From Candidatus Kapaibacterium sp. (GTDB lineage: Bacteria > Bacteroidota > Ignavibacteria > Kapaibacteriales > Kapaibacteriaceae), in assembly GCA_022842685.1 (NCBI GenBank), contig JALHPC010000007.1:25457-89456 (forward strand): a stretch of 64,000 nucleotides of DNA, given 5' to 3'. The notes beneath the pieces are model-generated. The model did no database searches, was not told the DNA's origin, and saw only the letters and a program-made list of their open reading frames with translations. A program made the translations under genes and the position numbers. Positions within the stretch are counted from its first letter, which is position 1. Every line of letters begins with the position of its first letter. This document shows, piece after piece, positions 47,504 to 56,088 of the stretch.

Positions 47504-49177
47504 CTAGCTCTGCAACGCCGATTGAAACGCCATGCCACATAGCGTTGCGCCTAGGTCTTCCGACTGTTCACAGTGAAGCTTCTTCCGGATTCGCAGGCGA
47601 TGCCACTCGACCGTGCGGATCGAGCAAGACAGAATGGCCGCAATGTCCTTGGACGTCATGCGCAACACCAGCAGCGTGCACACACGCTGCTCGGCGCGAG
47701 ATAGGTCGGGACTTCGGCGCAACAACTCGGCCGCAAAGTTCCGATACGTAGCGTCGAACTGGCGTTCGAACAACAGCCAGTCGGCCTCGGAAAATACGGC
47801 CTTTCTTCGGCGATTACTTTCGTCGCGCTGACGCTCGATATGCCGCAATGCCACCTCGGCTAACTCCTTTCGCGATTGTTCCAGCTGTTGCTCGGCATCA
47901 GTAGCACGCAGTTGCATACGCTGCAACTCGCGCTCGCGTTCGGCTACCTTGTACTTCATGTGCAACGCCGCCGCCAAACGGCTAAAGCTGTCGGTATATA
48001 ACGCCAGCTGAGCCTCCCAGGCACGCTCTGCATAAGCAACGGCATCCTCGTATCGTTGGCACGATGCCTCAAGTCGCCACGCAAACACAAGGTTATAAAC
48101 GTATTGCTTGGTGACGGCTCCTCCGCTGCGCTCAAGATCGCGCAGCGCAGCCTGTACATAAAGGCGCGCCTCATCGTAACGCTCACTTGCTGAATATGCC
48201 TGTGCAAGGGCAAAACGGATGTTGTTCAATTCAAGCCAAGCATCGTGCTCGGCCGCAATTGCCATGGCCTGTTCTAAGACGTCAATAGACTCCTGAAAAC
48301 GGCCAATCTCGTTATACATCTGGCCCATTACGCTTAGCGATCGTAGCCGTGCCACTGGCGACGTTACCGCTGCTATCCTAGGAGCCAACGACTGAAGTAA
48401 GTGCAATCCGCGTTCATCGTGGTGAACATCGGTTAGTGCCAGGGCCAGATTGCAGGCCATGATCACGAAAGAGAGTTCCGACCCACGGTTGATCGCGTGA
48501 TCGAAGGCCATCTGCGCGTACTGGAGCGCCTCTTCATGACGCTTGAGGCCATGCAGAAGGATGTATATCTGACTATACGCATCGGCAAGCGTTACGCCAG
48601 TGCTGGCTTCCTCTAACACTCGGGCCGCCTCGTATGCATCACGTAAGGCCTCTTCGTTGGCCCCAAGATATGCATACGATGCTGCCGTTTCCACCAGTGC
48701 CTTCCCGCGTAATACACGATCTCCTGCCGACTCTGCTATCACAGCCGCTAGAAGTGCCTGTTCGTGCGCGTCGCTAAGTCGTCCACTGTTTCGGTACAGC
48801 TTGGCCCGGCTAGTGTGCAGCATAAACCTCGTCTGATAAGCATCAACAGGCACTGTCTGTTCGGCCATGGCAAAGGCAGCATCGGCGGCCTCAAATTGTA
48901 AGAGTCGAAAGTGCGCAACGCCGCAGTTCACGTGCAGCTTTGCCAGAAGGTCGACATCGCTGTCCACCCCGTCTTGCTTCAATGCCCGTTCGTACCAGGT
49001 AAGTGCTTCATCATACCTGCCAAGAGTACGAAGACAGAGTCCACACTCACGCATAACCATGGCGCGCTCTCTACCATCGATTGTCGTGTTGTCGAGTACG
49101 ACTAGAGCGGCCTGTAATGCCTGGTCAACGTCGCCCTGCTCGCGCATAGAACGAATGCGGTCAATCGTCACAACCAT
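47504..49177 (-). CDS. TPR-repeat regulator with C-terminal LuxR-type HTH
   Basis: Repeated TPR motifs, coiled coil, and LSRAEQRVCTLLVLRMTSKDIAAILSCSIRTVEWHRLRIRKKL. Confidence 0.88.
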   Translation of the reverse strand: MVVTIDRIRSMREQGDVDQALQAALVVLDNTTIDGRERAMVMRECGLCLRTLGRYDEALTWYERALKQDGVDSDVDLLAKLHVNCGVAHFRLLQFEAADAAFAMAEQTVPVDAYQTRFMLHTSRAKLYRNSGRLSDAHEQALLAAVIAESAGDRVLRGKALVETAASYAYLGANEEALRDAYEAARVLEEASTGVTLADAYSQIYILLHGLKRHEEALQYAQMAFDHAINRGSELSFVIMACNLALALTDVHHDERGLHLLQSLAPRIAAVTSPVARLRSLSVMGQMYNEIGRFQESIDVLEQAMAIAAEHDAWLELNNIRFALAQAYSASERYDEARLYVQAALRDLERSGGAVTKQYVYNLVFAWRLEASCQRYEDAVAYAERAWEAQLALYTDSFSRLAAALHMKYKVAERERELQRMQLRATDAEQQLEQSRKELAEVALRHIERQRDESNRRRKAVFSEADWLLFERQFDATYRNFAAELLRRSPDLSRAEQRVCTLLVLRMTSKDIAAILSCSIRTVEWHRLRIRKKLHCEQSEDLGATLCGMAFQSALQS

Positions 49178-50223
49178 ATACTTAACCCAGTCATGACGAG
49201 TGCATACCAACGTCGCGAGGATGCCCCGTCGCCTATGGCAAACGTTGGTTGAGGGTCGTAGAATCCTCGTACCTCCGAGCGCCATCGCAGATTCTCTCGA
49301 AGCGTAACATCAATATTCATCGACGCACTTGATACCGTTACGTTCTGCGCCGTGCCAAACTTGTATAGAATACGATCGGAATCGTCTGCATGCTCCAAAC
49401 GAAGGCAGGCCTGCACGTCATTCCCAAGTGTGTGCACCGCCTGCAAACCGGCGTAGAACGATAGCGAGCTCCGCCCTGCTTGACGCTGTTGATTGGTTAC
49501 GTCAAACAACCCATGAATCACCGTTGCTTCACCAAATCGATGCGTGATGGTGGTGTTTACATGGTATCGCATCGTGGACGTGCCGTCTGTCAATGGCTCT
49601 AATCCAGCAAAGGTGTTTACTGCTAGGTCTGTCTCTCTCGCTAGCCGCCACAACAACGTCGTGCCCACGGCAGGCTGCTTGTTTACATCCACTATCTGTT
49701 GCCAGCCATTCATAAGCACCAGGCCTATACGTAACGCCGAATCCACTTGCCACCTGCCATGAACACCAAGCATATAGTACGGCGTGTTGTCGGCTATCAA
49801 CGACCTCGACATCGTTGGATTCGTCCACGACAACATACTTTCAAACCCGATCGTGGATGGCAGTACTCCAGCGTCAAGTGTCCAAGAACTACCAAACCGA
49901 ATCTGTATCGACGCCTCGTGAAGCATCCTCCACGAAGAGTCCGCACCGCCATAGTTGGCTCGTGTAAAGGCTCCTTCCTGCAGCGCTATACGCGCTTTCA
50001 CTGCGTCCTTCGCCCACTCTACACCCACAACAACATGGTTCAACACAAGCTGATTGCCTATAGCTGGCTGCGTCGTTACGTGTGTTGCATTGCCGTCGGT
50101 ACTAGGTCGCGCAACAACTCCCCACACGTCGGCTCCGCCAAACACACGAAGATCTTGGCCCTGTGCACGTCCAAACGCTATCACCCACAAGAAACAAGAA
50201 ACCCCCACGGCAACGAAGGCCAT
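49168..50223 (-). CDS. Outer-membrane protein of unknown function
   Basis: Start at MAFVAVGVSCFLWVIAFGRAQGQD, barrel-like alternation, C-terminal MTGLSIWL. The upstream extension in the ORF track reads through tRNA-Phe and is rejected. Confidence 0.55.
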   Translation of the reverse strand: MAFVAVGVSCFLWVIAFGRAQGQDLRVFGGADVWGVVARPSTDGNATHVTTQPAIGNQLVLNHVVVGVEWAKDAVKARIALQEGAFTRANYGGADSSWRMLHEASIQIRFGSSWTLDAGVLPSTIGFESMLSWTNPTMSRSLIADNTPYYMLGVHGRWQVDSALRIGLVLMNGWQQIVDVNKQPAVGTTLLWRLARETDLAVNTFAGLEPLTDGTSTMRYHVNTTITHRFGEATVIHGLFDVTNQQRQAGRSSLSFYAGLQAVHTLGNDVQACLRLEHADDSDRILYKFGTAQNVTVSSASMNIDVTLRENLRWRSEVRGFYDPQPTFAIGDGASSRRWYALVMTGLSIWL

Positions 50224-50246
50224 GAGGGTGCTGTGCTTACGCAGTG

Positions 50247-50319
50247 TGGTTCGGGAGGGAGTTGAACCCCCGACACATGGATTTTCAGTCCATTGCTCTA
50301 CCAACTGAGCTACCGAACC
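50247..50319 (-). tRNA. tRNA-Phe (anticodon GAA), 3' CCA not encoded
   Basis: GGTTCGGTAGCTCAGTTGGTAGAGCAATGGACTGAAAATCCATGTGTCGGGGGTTCAACTCCCTCCCGAACCA folds as a cloverleaf. Confidence 0.97.
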
Positions 50320-50328
50320 AGAGGGCCG

Positions 50329-50358
50329 CAAAGATACGAGTTTGAGCCGGTTTTCCAA
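50329..50358 (-). promoter_or_regulatory. Bacteroidota-type promoter of tRNA-Phe: TTG-N19-TATCTTTG
   Basis: TATCTTTG (minus, 50329-50336) starts 9 nt upstream of the tRNA 5' end. TTG at 50356-50358 with a 19-nt spacer. Confidence 0.7.
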
Positions 50359-50400
50359 CGCTACGCACATGTCTGGAATCATGGATGTATCGTAACCGTC

Positions 50401-51357
50401 CTAAAACGGCGTCCAACTAAACGATACCATGGGCACCACTGCCGGTGCACTAAATACGGCCAATCCAAAGTCCATGCTTACATGCTCGTTCGTTGTGCGC
50501 ACACCCAAAAACACCATCGTGTTTGCCGGCCTCGTAAGGTCGTTATTCCACAACTCACCTATCACGTGCAAATCGTAGAAGTCCGGCAGACGAGCGTCCA
50601 TACTCAACCCAATGCCCACCGATCCCGTAGGGTAGTTCACGTTAAAGGGGTTAAACAACGTCCCGCCATTGACGGTGTAGAAGTCCTCTCCAGATACCTT
50701 GGCAAAGAACATGGTGCTTACCTGCGACCTAGCCCCCGTAAACGTCGCTACGCCGTAGACGTGTCCCATAAAATTACTCGAGCCAAGCCACGACCCCGTA
50801 ACACCCGCAGCATAGTACTGCCGGCCGGTTTCAACAATACCGTTCGGTGCGTCGTAGAGCGTGGCCTTTACGTTTACGTGCGACACTTGATCTGCGGCCG
50901 CAAGGCCCGGCACAAAGGTGCGCCCAGCGGTAATGCTCACAATGTCGCCTATGCCTGCACCAGCATACAAAAAGCCAAGCTCCCACAGTCCTACAAAATG
51001 GTCGTTCCGTATGGGCTCTGCCGTAGGCATAATGAACACTCGGTGCCTCTGCCGATAGGAACGCTCTAGTGCCTCTATCCATGCAATCTCTTTGACGTAG
51101 ACCTTAGCCCGGCCTATCACGGCGCCAACACGTATGGCATAGCCCTGGTCGTCGCGCTCTACCGCTAACACGGGTCCCGTTAAAATGTCGCCATTAACCA
51201 GCCGCACATACCACAACCTGTCTGGGTCGATGCGTATCTCTTCCTTCATACGCTCGGCATCGGCCTCTGCCCATTCCAGTTGTGCGATAAGGGGCATCGC
51301 TGTTACGATGGCAAGTGCCATCGACAACAGCGCGCCGCGCAACATGCCTGGCTTCAC
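50401..51357 (-). CDS. Secreted protein of unknown function, probable outer-membrane association
   Basis: Signal-like MKPGMLRGALLSMALAIVTAMPLIAQ; intact ORF; C-terminal VPMVSFSWTPF. Confidence 0.55.
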   Translation of the reverse strand: MKPGMLRGALLSMALAIVTAMPLIAQLEWAEADAERMKEEIRIDPDRLWYVRLVNGDILTGPVLAVERDDQGYAIRVGAVIGRAKVYVKEIAWIEALERSYRQRHRVFIMPTAEPIRNDHFVGLWELGFLYAGAGIGDIVSITAGRTFVPGLAAADQVSHVNVKATLYDAPNGIVETGRQYYAAGVTGSWLGSSNFMGHVYGVATFTGARSQVSTMFFAKVSGEDFYTVNGGTLFNPFNVNYPTGSVGIGLSMDARLPDFYDLHVIGELWNNDLTRPANTMVFLGVRTTNEHVSMDFGLAVFSAPAVVPMVSFSWTPF

Positions 51358-52460
51358 GCTGCGTCGCCCTCCGACAGCGCAAGCTGGCCACAGGCGGCGT
51401 CGATATCGTGCCCACTGCTGCTACGCACGAGCACCAACACGCCTTCGTCGCGCAGCTCCTGCAGGAAGGCCTCGAAGCGCTCCGGCGACGCTGGCCGAAG
51501 CTGCGCGGCAAAGCCCTCAGGGCGCGTAAAACCAATGTCGTGAAAGGGTATGACGTTCACCTTGCTCGGCACTCGCTTGGCGATACGCGCTAAGCGCCGC
51601 ACATCTTCGGCACTGTCGTTAAATCCGTCAAACACGATGTATTCGTAGGTGACCTTCTTACGAGTCTTCTTGTAGTAATACTCTAGTGCATCCATCAGAC
51701 GCGGTAGCGGCCACCGCTTGGCAATGGGCATGAGCTGCTCGCGTGCGCCTTGGGTGGTTGCATGCAACGACACAGCAAGCTTAATCAACTGCCCCTCATC
51801 GGCCATACGTTCTATGCCCGGCACAACACCAGCAGTTGAAAGAGTGGTTCGTCGCGGCGCAGCCATGTTGGTGCGTTGGTCGTTAAAAATCTCAGTGGCA
51901 CGCATCACGTTGTCGTAGTTGTTCATGGGCTCGCCCATGCCCATAAACACAACGTTGGTTATCTCGAGTCCAGAGTGTCTCGCCACAGCAAGATATTGAT
52001 CCACGATCTCGCCGGCCGTTAGGTTGCGCTGCAAGTTGAGCGTTGCCGTTGCGCAAAAGGCACAGCCAAGATTGCAGCCCACCTGTGTGGATACACAAAG
52101 CGTGCGCCGCCGTGGTACTCCGTCGGCCACACGCATCTCGCTCGGTATCAAGACACTTTCAATCTGGCGCCCGTCGTATAACCGAAAGAGATACTTAAGC
52201 GTGCCGTCGTCGGACGTCTGCACGGTTTGCAATTCTACGCTGTGCAACCGAAGGTTTTGCGATATCGCTTGGCGCAACTCGGCAGGCAACACCTTTACAT
52301 CATCGATGTCATCGATGTTGTGAATGTACATCGCGTCGTAGAGCTGCTGGCCGCGATAGCGCTTGCCACCTAGCGACTCCATCGCCTCGCCCAGCTCGGA
52401 TACGGTCAGCCCCTTTAACTCCGGAGGTCCGTCAACTACATCGCGTCGTGCTTTTGCCAT
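51354..52460 (-). CDS. rlmN: Dual-specificity 23S rRNA/tRNA adenine-C2 methyltransferase
   Basis: CVSTQVGCNLGCAFCATATLNLQRNLTAGEIVDQ radical-SAM motif; MGMGEPMNNYDNV; VSLHATTQGAREQLMPI. Confidence 0.95.
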   Translation of the reverse strand: MAKARRDVVDGPPELKGLTVSELGEAMESLGGKRYRGQQLYDAMYIHNIDDIDDVKVLPAELRQAISQNLRLHSVELQTVQTSDDGTLKYLFRLYDGRQIESVLIPSEMRVADGVPRRRTLCVSTQVGCNLGCAFCATATLNLQRNLTAGEIVDQYLAVARHSGLEITNVVFMGMGEPMNNYDNVMRATEIFNDQRTNMAAPRRTTLSTAGVVPGIERMADEGQLIKLAVSLHATTQGAREQLMPIAKRWPLPRLMDALEYYYKKTRKKVTYEYIVFDGFNDSAEDVRRLARIAKRVPSKVNVIPFHDIGFTRPEGFAAQLRPASPERFEAFLQELRDEGVLVLVRSSSGHDIDAACGQLALSEGDAA

Positions 52461-52478
52461 ATGCAAAACTAGCACGTG

Positions 52479-53600
52479 CTAGCCGCATAGCTGGGCTGCC
52501 CGTGCAGCAATGGTGCTGCCAATGGCTACTCCCATACCGTTGCAGCCAAAGGCCGTAACGATGTTTCCACGCCGTTCTACACGTGGCTGCTTGTCCAACG
52601 TAAACCCCATAATGCCACCCCACCGCCGTGCAACACGCACGGTAGCCCACGGCGCAATGATGGTGCGTACGTGATGCTCAAGGTGTGTTTGCAGCGGTTC
52701 CGTTACGTCGAGTTCTGTGGTGGTTTCCCGCTCGCGATCTAGATGCCGCCCACCCCCAAACAGAATACGATTGCCAATATTTCGGAAGTACCAAAAACCA
52801 TCGTCGAAGTGAAAACTGCCGCGAAACGGCAACCCCTCGATGGGTTCGGTTACAATGATCTGCCCGCGTCCCGGCACAACGTCGCTGTGGGGCATCAAGT
52901 CACGCATAAAGCCGTTCACCGCCACCATCACAACGCCTGCACGAACCACACGTGTGCCTACGGCACTTGCTACGTGCACATGTACAACGTCGCGGCCCTC
53001 GTCGATACTCGTGACCGCTGCGCCGAAGCGCACGTCAACATCGGCCCCACGCGCTAACGCCAGCAGCCGCTGCACCATCAAACCAGAGTTCAATGTGCCC
53101 TCGTATGGCGTTCGCACCATGGCCTGCACCGCCCCACCAAATCGAAAGGGGGCAATGTGTTCGTCGCAGCGCGCAAATACCGGTGCCCCTTGAAACAAGG
53201 GCGCAAGGAGGGTGTTGACTTCGTCGAGGCGATCAAGGGCCGGATGGGCGGCAAGAAAAAGCTCGTAGCCGCCATGCTGCTCGTAGGCGATGTGGGCGTC
53301 GACACAACGCGAACGCAAGCGCTGCAAGCCCTCTACACGGCTTGCGATAACGTCGAGGGCCGCTGCCGACCCCATAAGGTCGATGTCGTGAACGATCTCT
53401 CCCAGCGAGCCAAAGCAGGCAAAGCCCGCGTTGCGCGACGTAGCTCCAGCCGGAACGACGTCGCGCTCGAGCACCAGAACGCGCAACCCGCGGTTGCGCG
53501 CCCGAAGCTCGAGCGCGGCAGAAAGTCCTATGATACCAGCGCCAATAACAACGACGTCGGCCTCGAGGAGACCATCATCCCAAAAGGAAGCGGACGTCAT
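52479..53600 (-). CDS. FAD-dependent oxidoreductase (DAO family)
   Basis: DVVVIGAGIIGLSAALELRARNRGLRVLVLERDVVPAGATSRNAGF, C-terminal TAFGCNGMGVAIGSTIAARAA. Confidence 0.93.
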   Translation of the reverse strand: MTSASFWDDGLLEADVVVIGAGIIGLSAALELRARNRGLRVLVLERDVVPAGATSRNAGFACFGSLGEIVHDIDLMGSAAALDVIASRVEGLQRLRSRCVDAHIAYEQHGGYELFLAAHPALDRLDEVNTLLAPLFQGAPVFARCDEHIAPFRFGGAVQAMVRTPYEGTLNSGLMVQRLLALARGADVDVRFGAAVTSIDEGRDVVHVHVASAVGTRVVRAGVVMVAVNGFMRDLMPHSDVVPGRGQIIVTEPIEGLPFRGSFHFDDGFWYFRNIGNRILFGGGRHLDRERETTTELDVTEPLQTHLEHHVRTIIAPWATVRVARRWGGIMGFTLDKQPRVERRGNIVTAFGCNGMGVAIGSTIAARAAQLCG

Positions 53601-53633
53601 TACGGACGATAGACTAGGCCGAATACGGCATCT

Positions 53634-54437
53634 TTAGAAGAATCGTATATCGAATAAGAAAGCAACACCAATCTGAATCGATGCTGGGACAAACTCTTCG
53701 GTCTTCTTTTCAGAGATAGGAGCATTATCGAGTGGTTCCCCACCGTCAAACTGTACTGGTTGGCCAAAACGATATGACTCTACGGGAGATGACAAAAAGT
53801 AACGGCCCATGACGTCGACATACAACGTTCCAATCGGCGCCCTCCAAACAGGAAGCGATGCACCTAGGCGGACGTCGAGACCACTACCACCCGACCAACC
53901 GCTTGTAGTGCCTTTGCCAGATTCAAACGACTCACCGAATTGTGCGTTGATCAGACTGTCCTGCTCATGCCAGTATCCCGTGTTGATGTTATAGCCAAGT
54001 CCGACCAAGAATCCACTCACATTAGCCATAAATCCAATGGTCGTAAAACTATGTGTCTCACGTAGGCTGTTCTCGAATCCCTCCTCGTTGAGGCGTGGAT
54101 TGGCCACTTGATTTTTGTCAATTCGATAGTTCTTGTACGGACGAATAGCATTCGTCGTAGTCGTATGTCCAACGTCAAAACGAAGTCCAAAATCACTCCC
54201 AATCTGAAACGGAAGTAGCAAAGAAGCACCAAACGATGGGATCGCATTGAAGCCTACGTTGGTTTTTCGTCCAGACGAAACAAGCGTGCTAATGCCCGCC
54301 CCAGCCAAGCCAAGGTGAACACCTAGCTTATAACTGGGCTTTGGCGCTTCGGTCTTGACTTGTTCAGACGCACCTTGCGCAACCATTATCGTTGACGTTA
54401 CGGCGAATAGTGTCAATAACGCTATAAATCTTTGCAT
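53634..54437 (-). CDS. Outer-membrane beta-barrel (porin-like) protein
   Basis: Signal peptide MQRFIALLTLFAVTSTIMVAQG, barrel-like strands, C-terminal IGVAFLFDIRFF. Confidence 0.65.
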   Translation of the reverse strand: MQRFIALLTLFAVTSTIMVAQGASEQVKTEAPKPSYKLGVHLGLAGAGISTLVSSGRKTNVGFNAIPSFGASLLLPFQIGSDFGLRFDVGHTTTTNAIRPYKNYRIDKNQVANPRLNEEGFENSLRETHSFTTIGFMANVSGFLVGLGYNINTGYWHEQDSLINAQFGESFESGKGTTSGWSGGSGLDVRLGASLPVWRAPIGTLYVDVMGRYFLSSPVESYRFGQPVQFDGGEPLDNAPISEKKTEEFVPASIQIGVAFLFDIRFF

Positions 54438-54605
54438 ACGGTCTACCGCTAAAATTGTAGTGAGAACCTGAGTTGGATAGGGGCAAATATATGGGTGAAT
54501 TCGTTGCTACAACATCAAATCTGTGGAGAATGTTTGCGCGACGGTGTAACGACATGTCCCATAGAGGGTTCTTGAGCAAGACTTGACGTGAACGCTCTAC
54601 TTACT

Positions 54606-55163
54606 ATGAACGTATCCTACACATTGTTGTCCGACGAAGAGTTGTTTGCCCTCGTTCGCGAAGGCAACGACGAGCAGGCGTTCAGAGCGCTGTTTCGTCG
54701 ATACGACAAGCGGCTATACGCCTACTGCCTACGAGCCTTGGGCAGCAGCGACGACGCCAAGGATGCGTTTCAAACGATAGCTATGACGGTTTTCGACAAA
54801 CGAGCGGCGTTCACCGATGGCAACTTTGCCGCTTGGGTGTTTACGATTGCCCGCAATCTTTGCCTAAAAGCTATACGGCAACGTAAGCATAACGTTGAAA
54901 TCACCGAGGATGTGCTTACGAGCCACGACGATGAGCCGCAGCATTCCGACGACTTCATGCTTCGGGCTGCTCTCCGCGAGTCAATTGGCAAACTGTCCGA
55001 CGAGTTTCGCGAAGTGCTTGAACTTCGATACTTCGACGAGCTGAGTTACGACGAAATCGCAGACATTCTGGGCATTGGTGAGTCGCTTGCCAAAATCAGG
55101 GTGTTCCGCGCCAAAAAACAACTGCAATCCATGCTTTCCCCGCTGTTAGGCGAACTACGATGA
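54606..55163 (+). CDS. ECF-type RNA polymerase sigma factor
   Basis: LFRRYDKRLYAYCLRALGSSDDAKDAFQTIAMTVFDKRAAF..FTIARNLCLKAIRQ..VLELRYFDELSYDEIADILGIGESLAKIRVFRAKKQL. Confidence 0.93.
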   Translation: MNVSYTLLSDEELFALVREGNDEQAFRALFRRYDKRLYAYCLRALGSSDDAKDAFQTIAMTVFDKRAAFTDGNFAAWVFTIARNLCLKAIRQRKHNVEITEDVLTSHDDEPQHSDDFMLRAALRESIGKLSDEFREVLELRYFDELSYDEIADILGIGESLAKIRVFRAKKQLQSMLSPLLGELR

Positions 55164-56017
55164 CGAACGAAGAACTACTTGCCGGCTTTCTCGACCGGTC
55201 ACTTACCGAAGACGACTTGCTAGAACTGGAGGCCCGCGCCTCGGCGTCGCCCGAACTTGCGCGCGAGCTTCGCGAGCTAGTAGCCATGGAGTCTCGCATT
55301 AAGCAGGCCGCGCCTGCGGTGCTGTTTCCCACGGCCTTCCTTGCCACGGTCGAAAACTCTATCGCGGCTTCGCTTGCTGCTGCCGCCGTTACCGCTGGTG
55401 TTGCCGGTGCCGCCACTGGTATTTCAAGTTGGCTGCCCTTGGCAAGCGCCGCCGTCCTAGGTGTTGCTGGCGTTGGTACGGCCATCTACTTCATCGCAGC
55501 TACGCCGTCGAAGACGGTGGCGCCATCGCCATCAACTCCAGTTGTAGCTCCGGCACCTTCGGTTGCGCCGCAGCCACCGCAACCCACCACCAATCCTATC
55601 GAACAGCCACCAGCATCGCGCCGCGAGACTGCAGTACGCACGGCCGACGCACCAGCTCGGCCCACGTCGATTACCAACGACCAAGCAAACCTTCAGCGCC
55701 AAAACCCTCCAACAGCCCTTGAACGCGCCCGGATTCGCTTCGAACAGTCCGAAGGCCTTAGCCGCGTTCAAGCTGGATTGGCTCTGGCAAGCATCGACAA
55801 AGAACAGGCCGACGCAATCCTGCTGTCGGTGCAAATGGTGGCCGATGAGAACTCGCTGCGACAGTACCAAGCCGAAGTTCGTGCACGCAGGGCAGCCCTT
55901 GCCTCTCCCGCGAATGCAGCTACGCTATACCGAGATGCCATCCGCTATGGTACCAACGTTGTGCCGCCTTCGGTTATCGATGAGTGGCGACGCCGACTAG
56001 ACGCTATCGGCAACTAA
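55160..56017 (+). CDS. Probable transmembrane anti-sigma-like partner of the ECF sigma factor
   Basis: ATGA overlap with the sigma gene; acidic N-terminal ELLAGFLDRSLTEDDLLELEARASASPELARELRELV; one TM helix; Pro-rich periplasmic part. Confidence 0.7.
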   Translation: MTNEELLAGFLDRSLTEDDLLELEARASASPELARELRELVAMESRIKQAAPAVLFPTAFLATVENSIAASLAAAAVTAGVAGAATGISSWLPLASAAVLGVAGVGTAIYFIAATPSKTVAPSPSTPVVAPAPSVAPQPPQPTTNPIEQPPASRRETAVRTADAPARPTSITNDQANLQRQNPPTALERARIRFEQSEGLSRVQAGLALASIDKEQADAILLSVQMVADENSLRQYQAEVRARRAALASPANAATLYRDAIRYGTNVVPPSVIDEWRRRLDAIGN

Positions 56018-56056
56018 TCCCGATCCCGAACTTTCTGCCCCCCCTTGTGAACGGAG

Positions 56057-56088
56057 ACGGAAGCCATGATGCTAGCTATGGCTTCCGT
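56057..56088. terminator. Candidate terminator hairpin (ACGGAAGCCAT-N10-ATGGCTTCCGT) between convergent genes
   Basis: Perfect 11-bp stem followed on the plus strand by TCTTCGTTT. Overlaps the last codons and stop of the minus CDS. Confidence 0.65.

Noticed and set aside
50224-50382. N-terminal extension of ORF 49168..50382 (…GSVAQLVEQWTENPCVGGSTPSRTT…)
   Set aside because: This is a translation of the tRNA-Phe gene, a common annotation artefact. The real start is most likely 50223.
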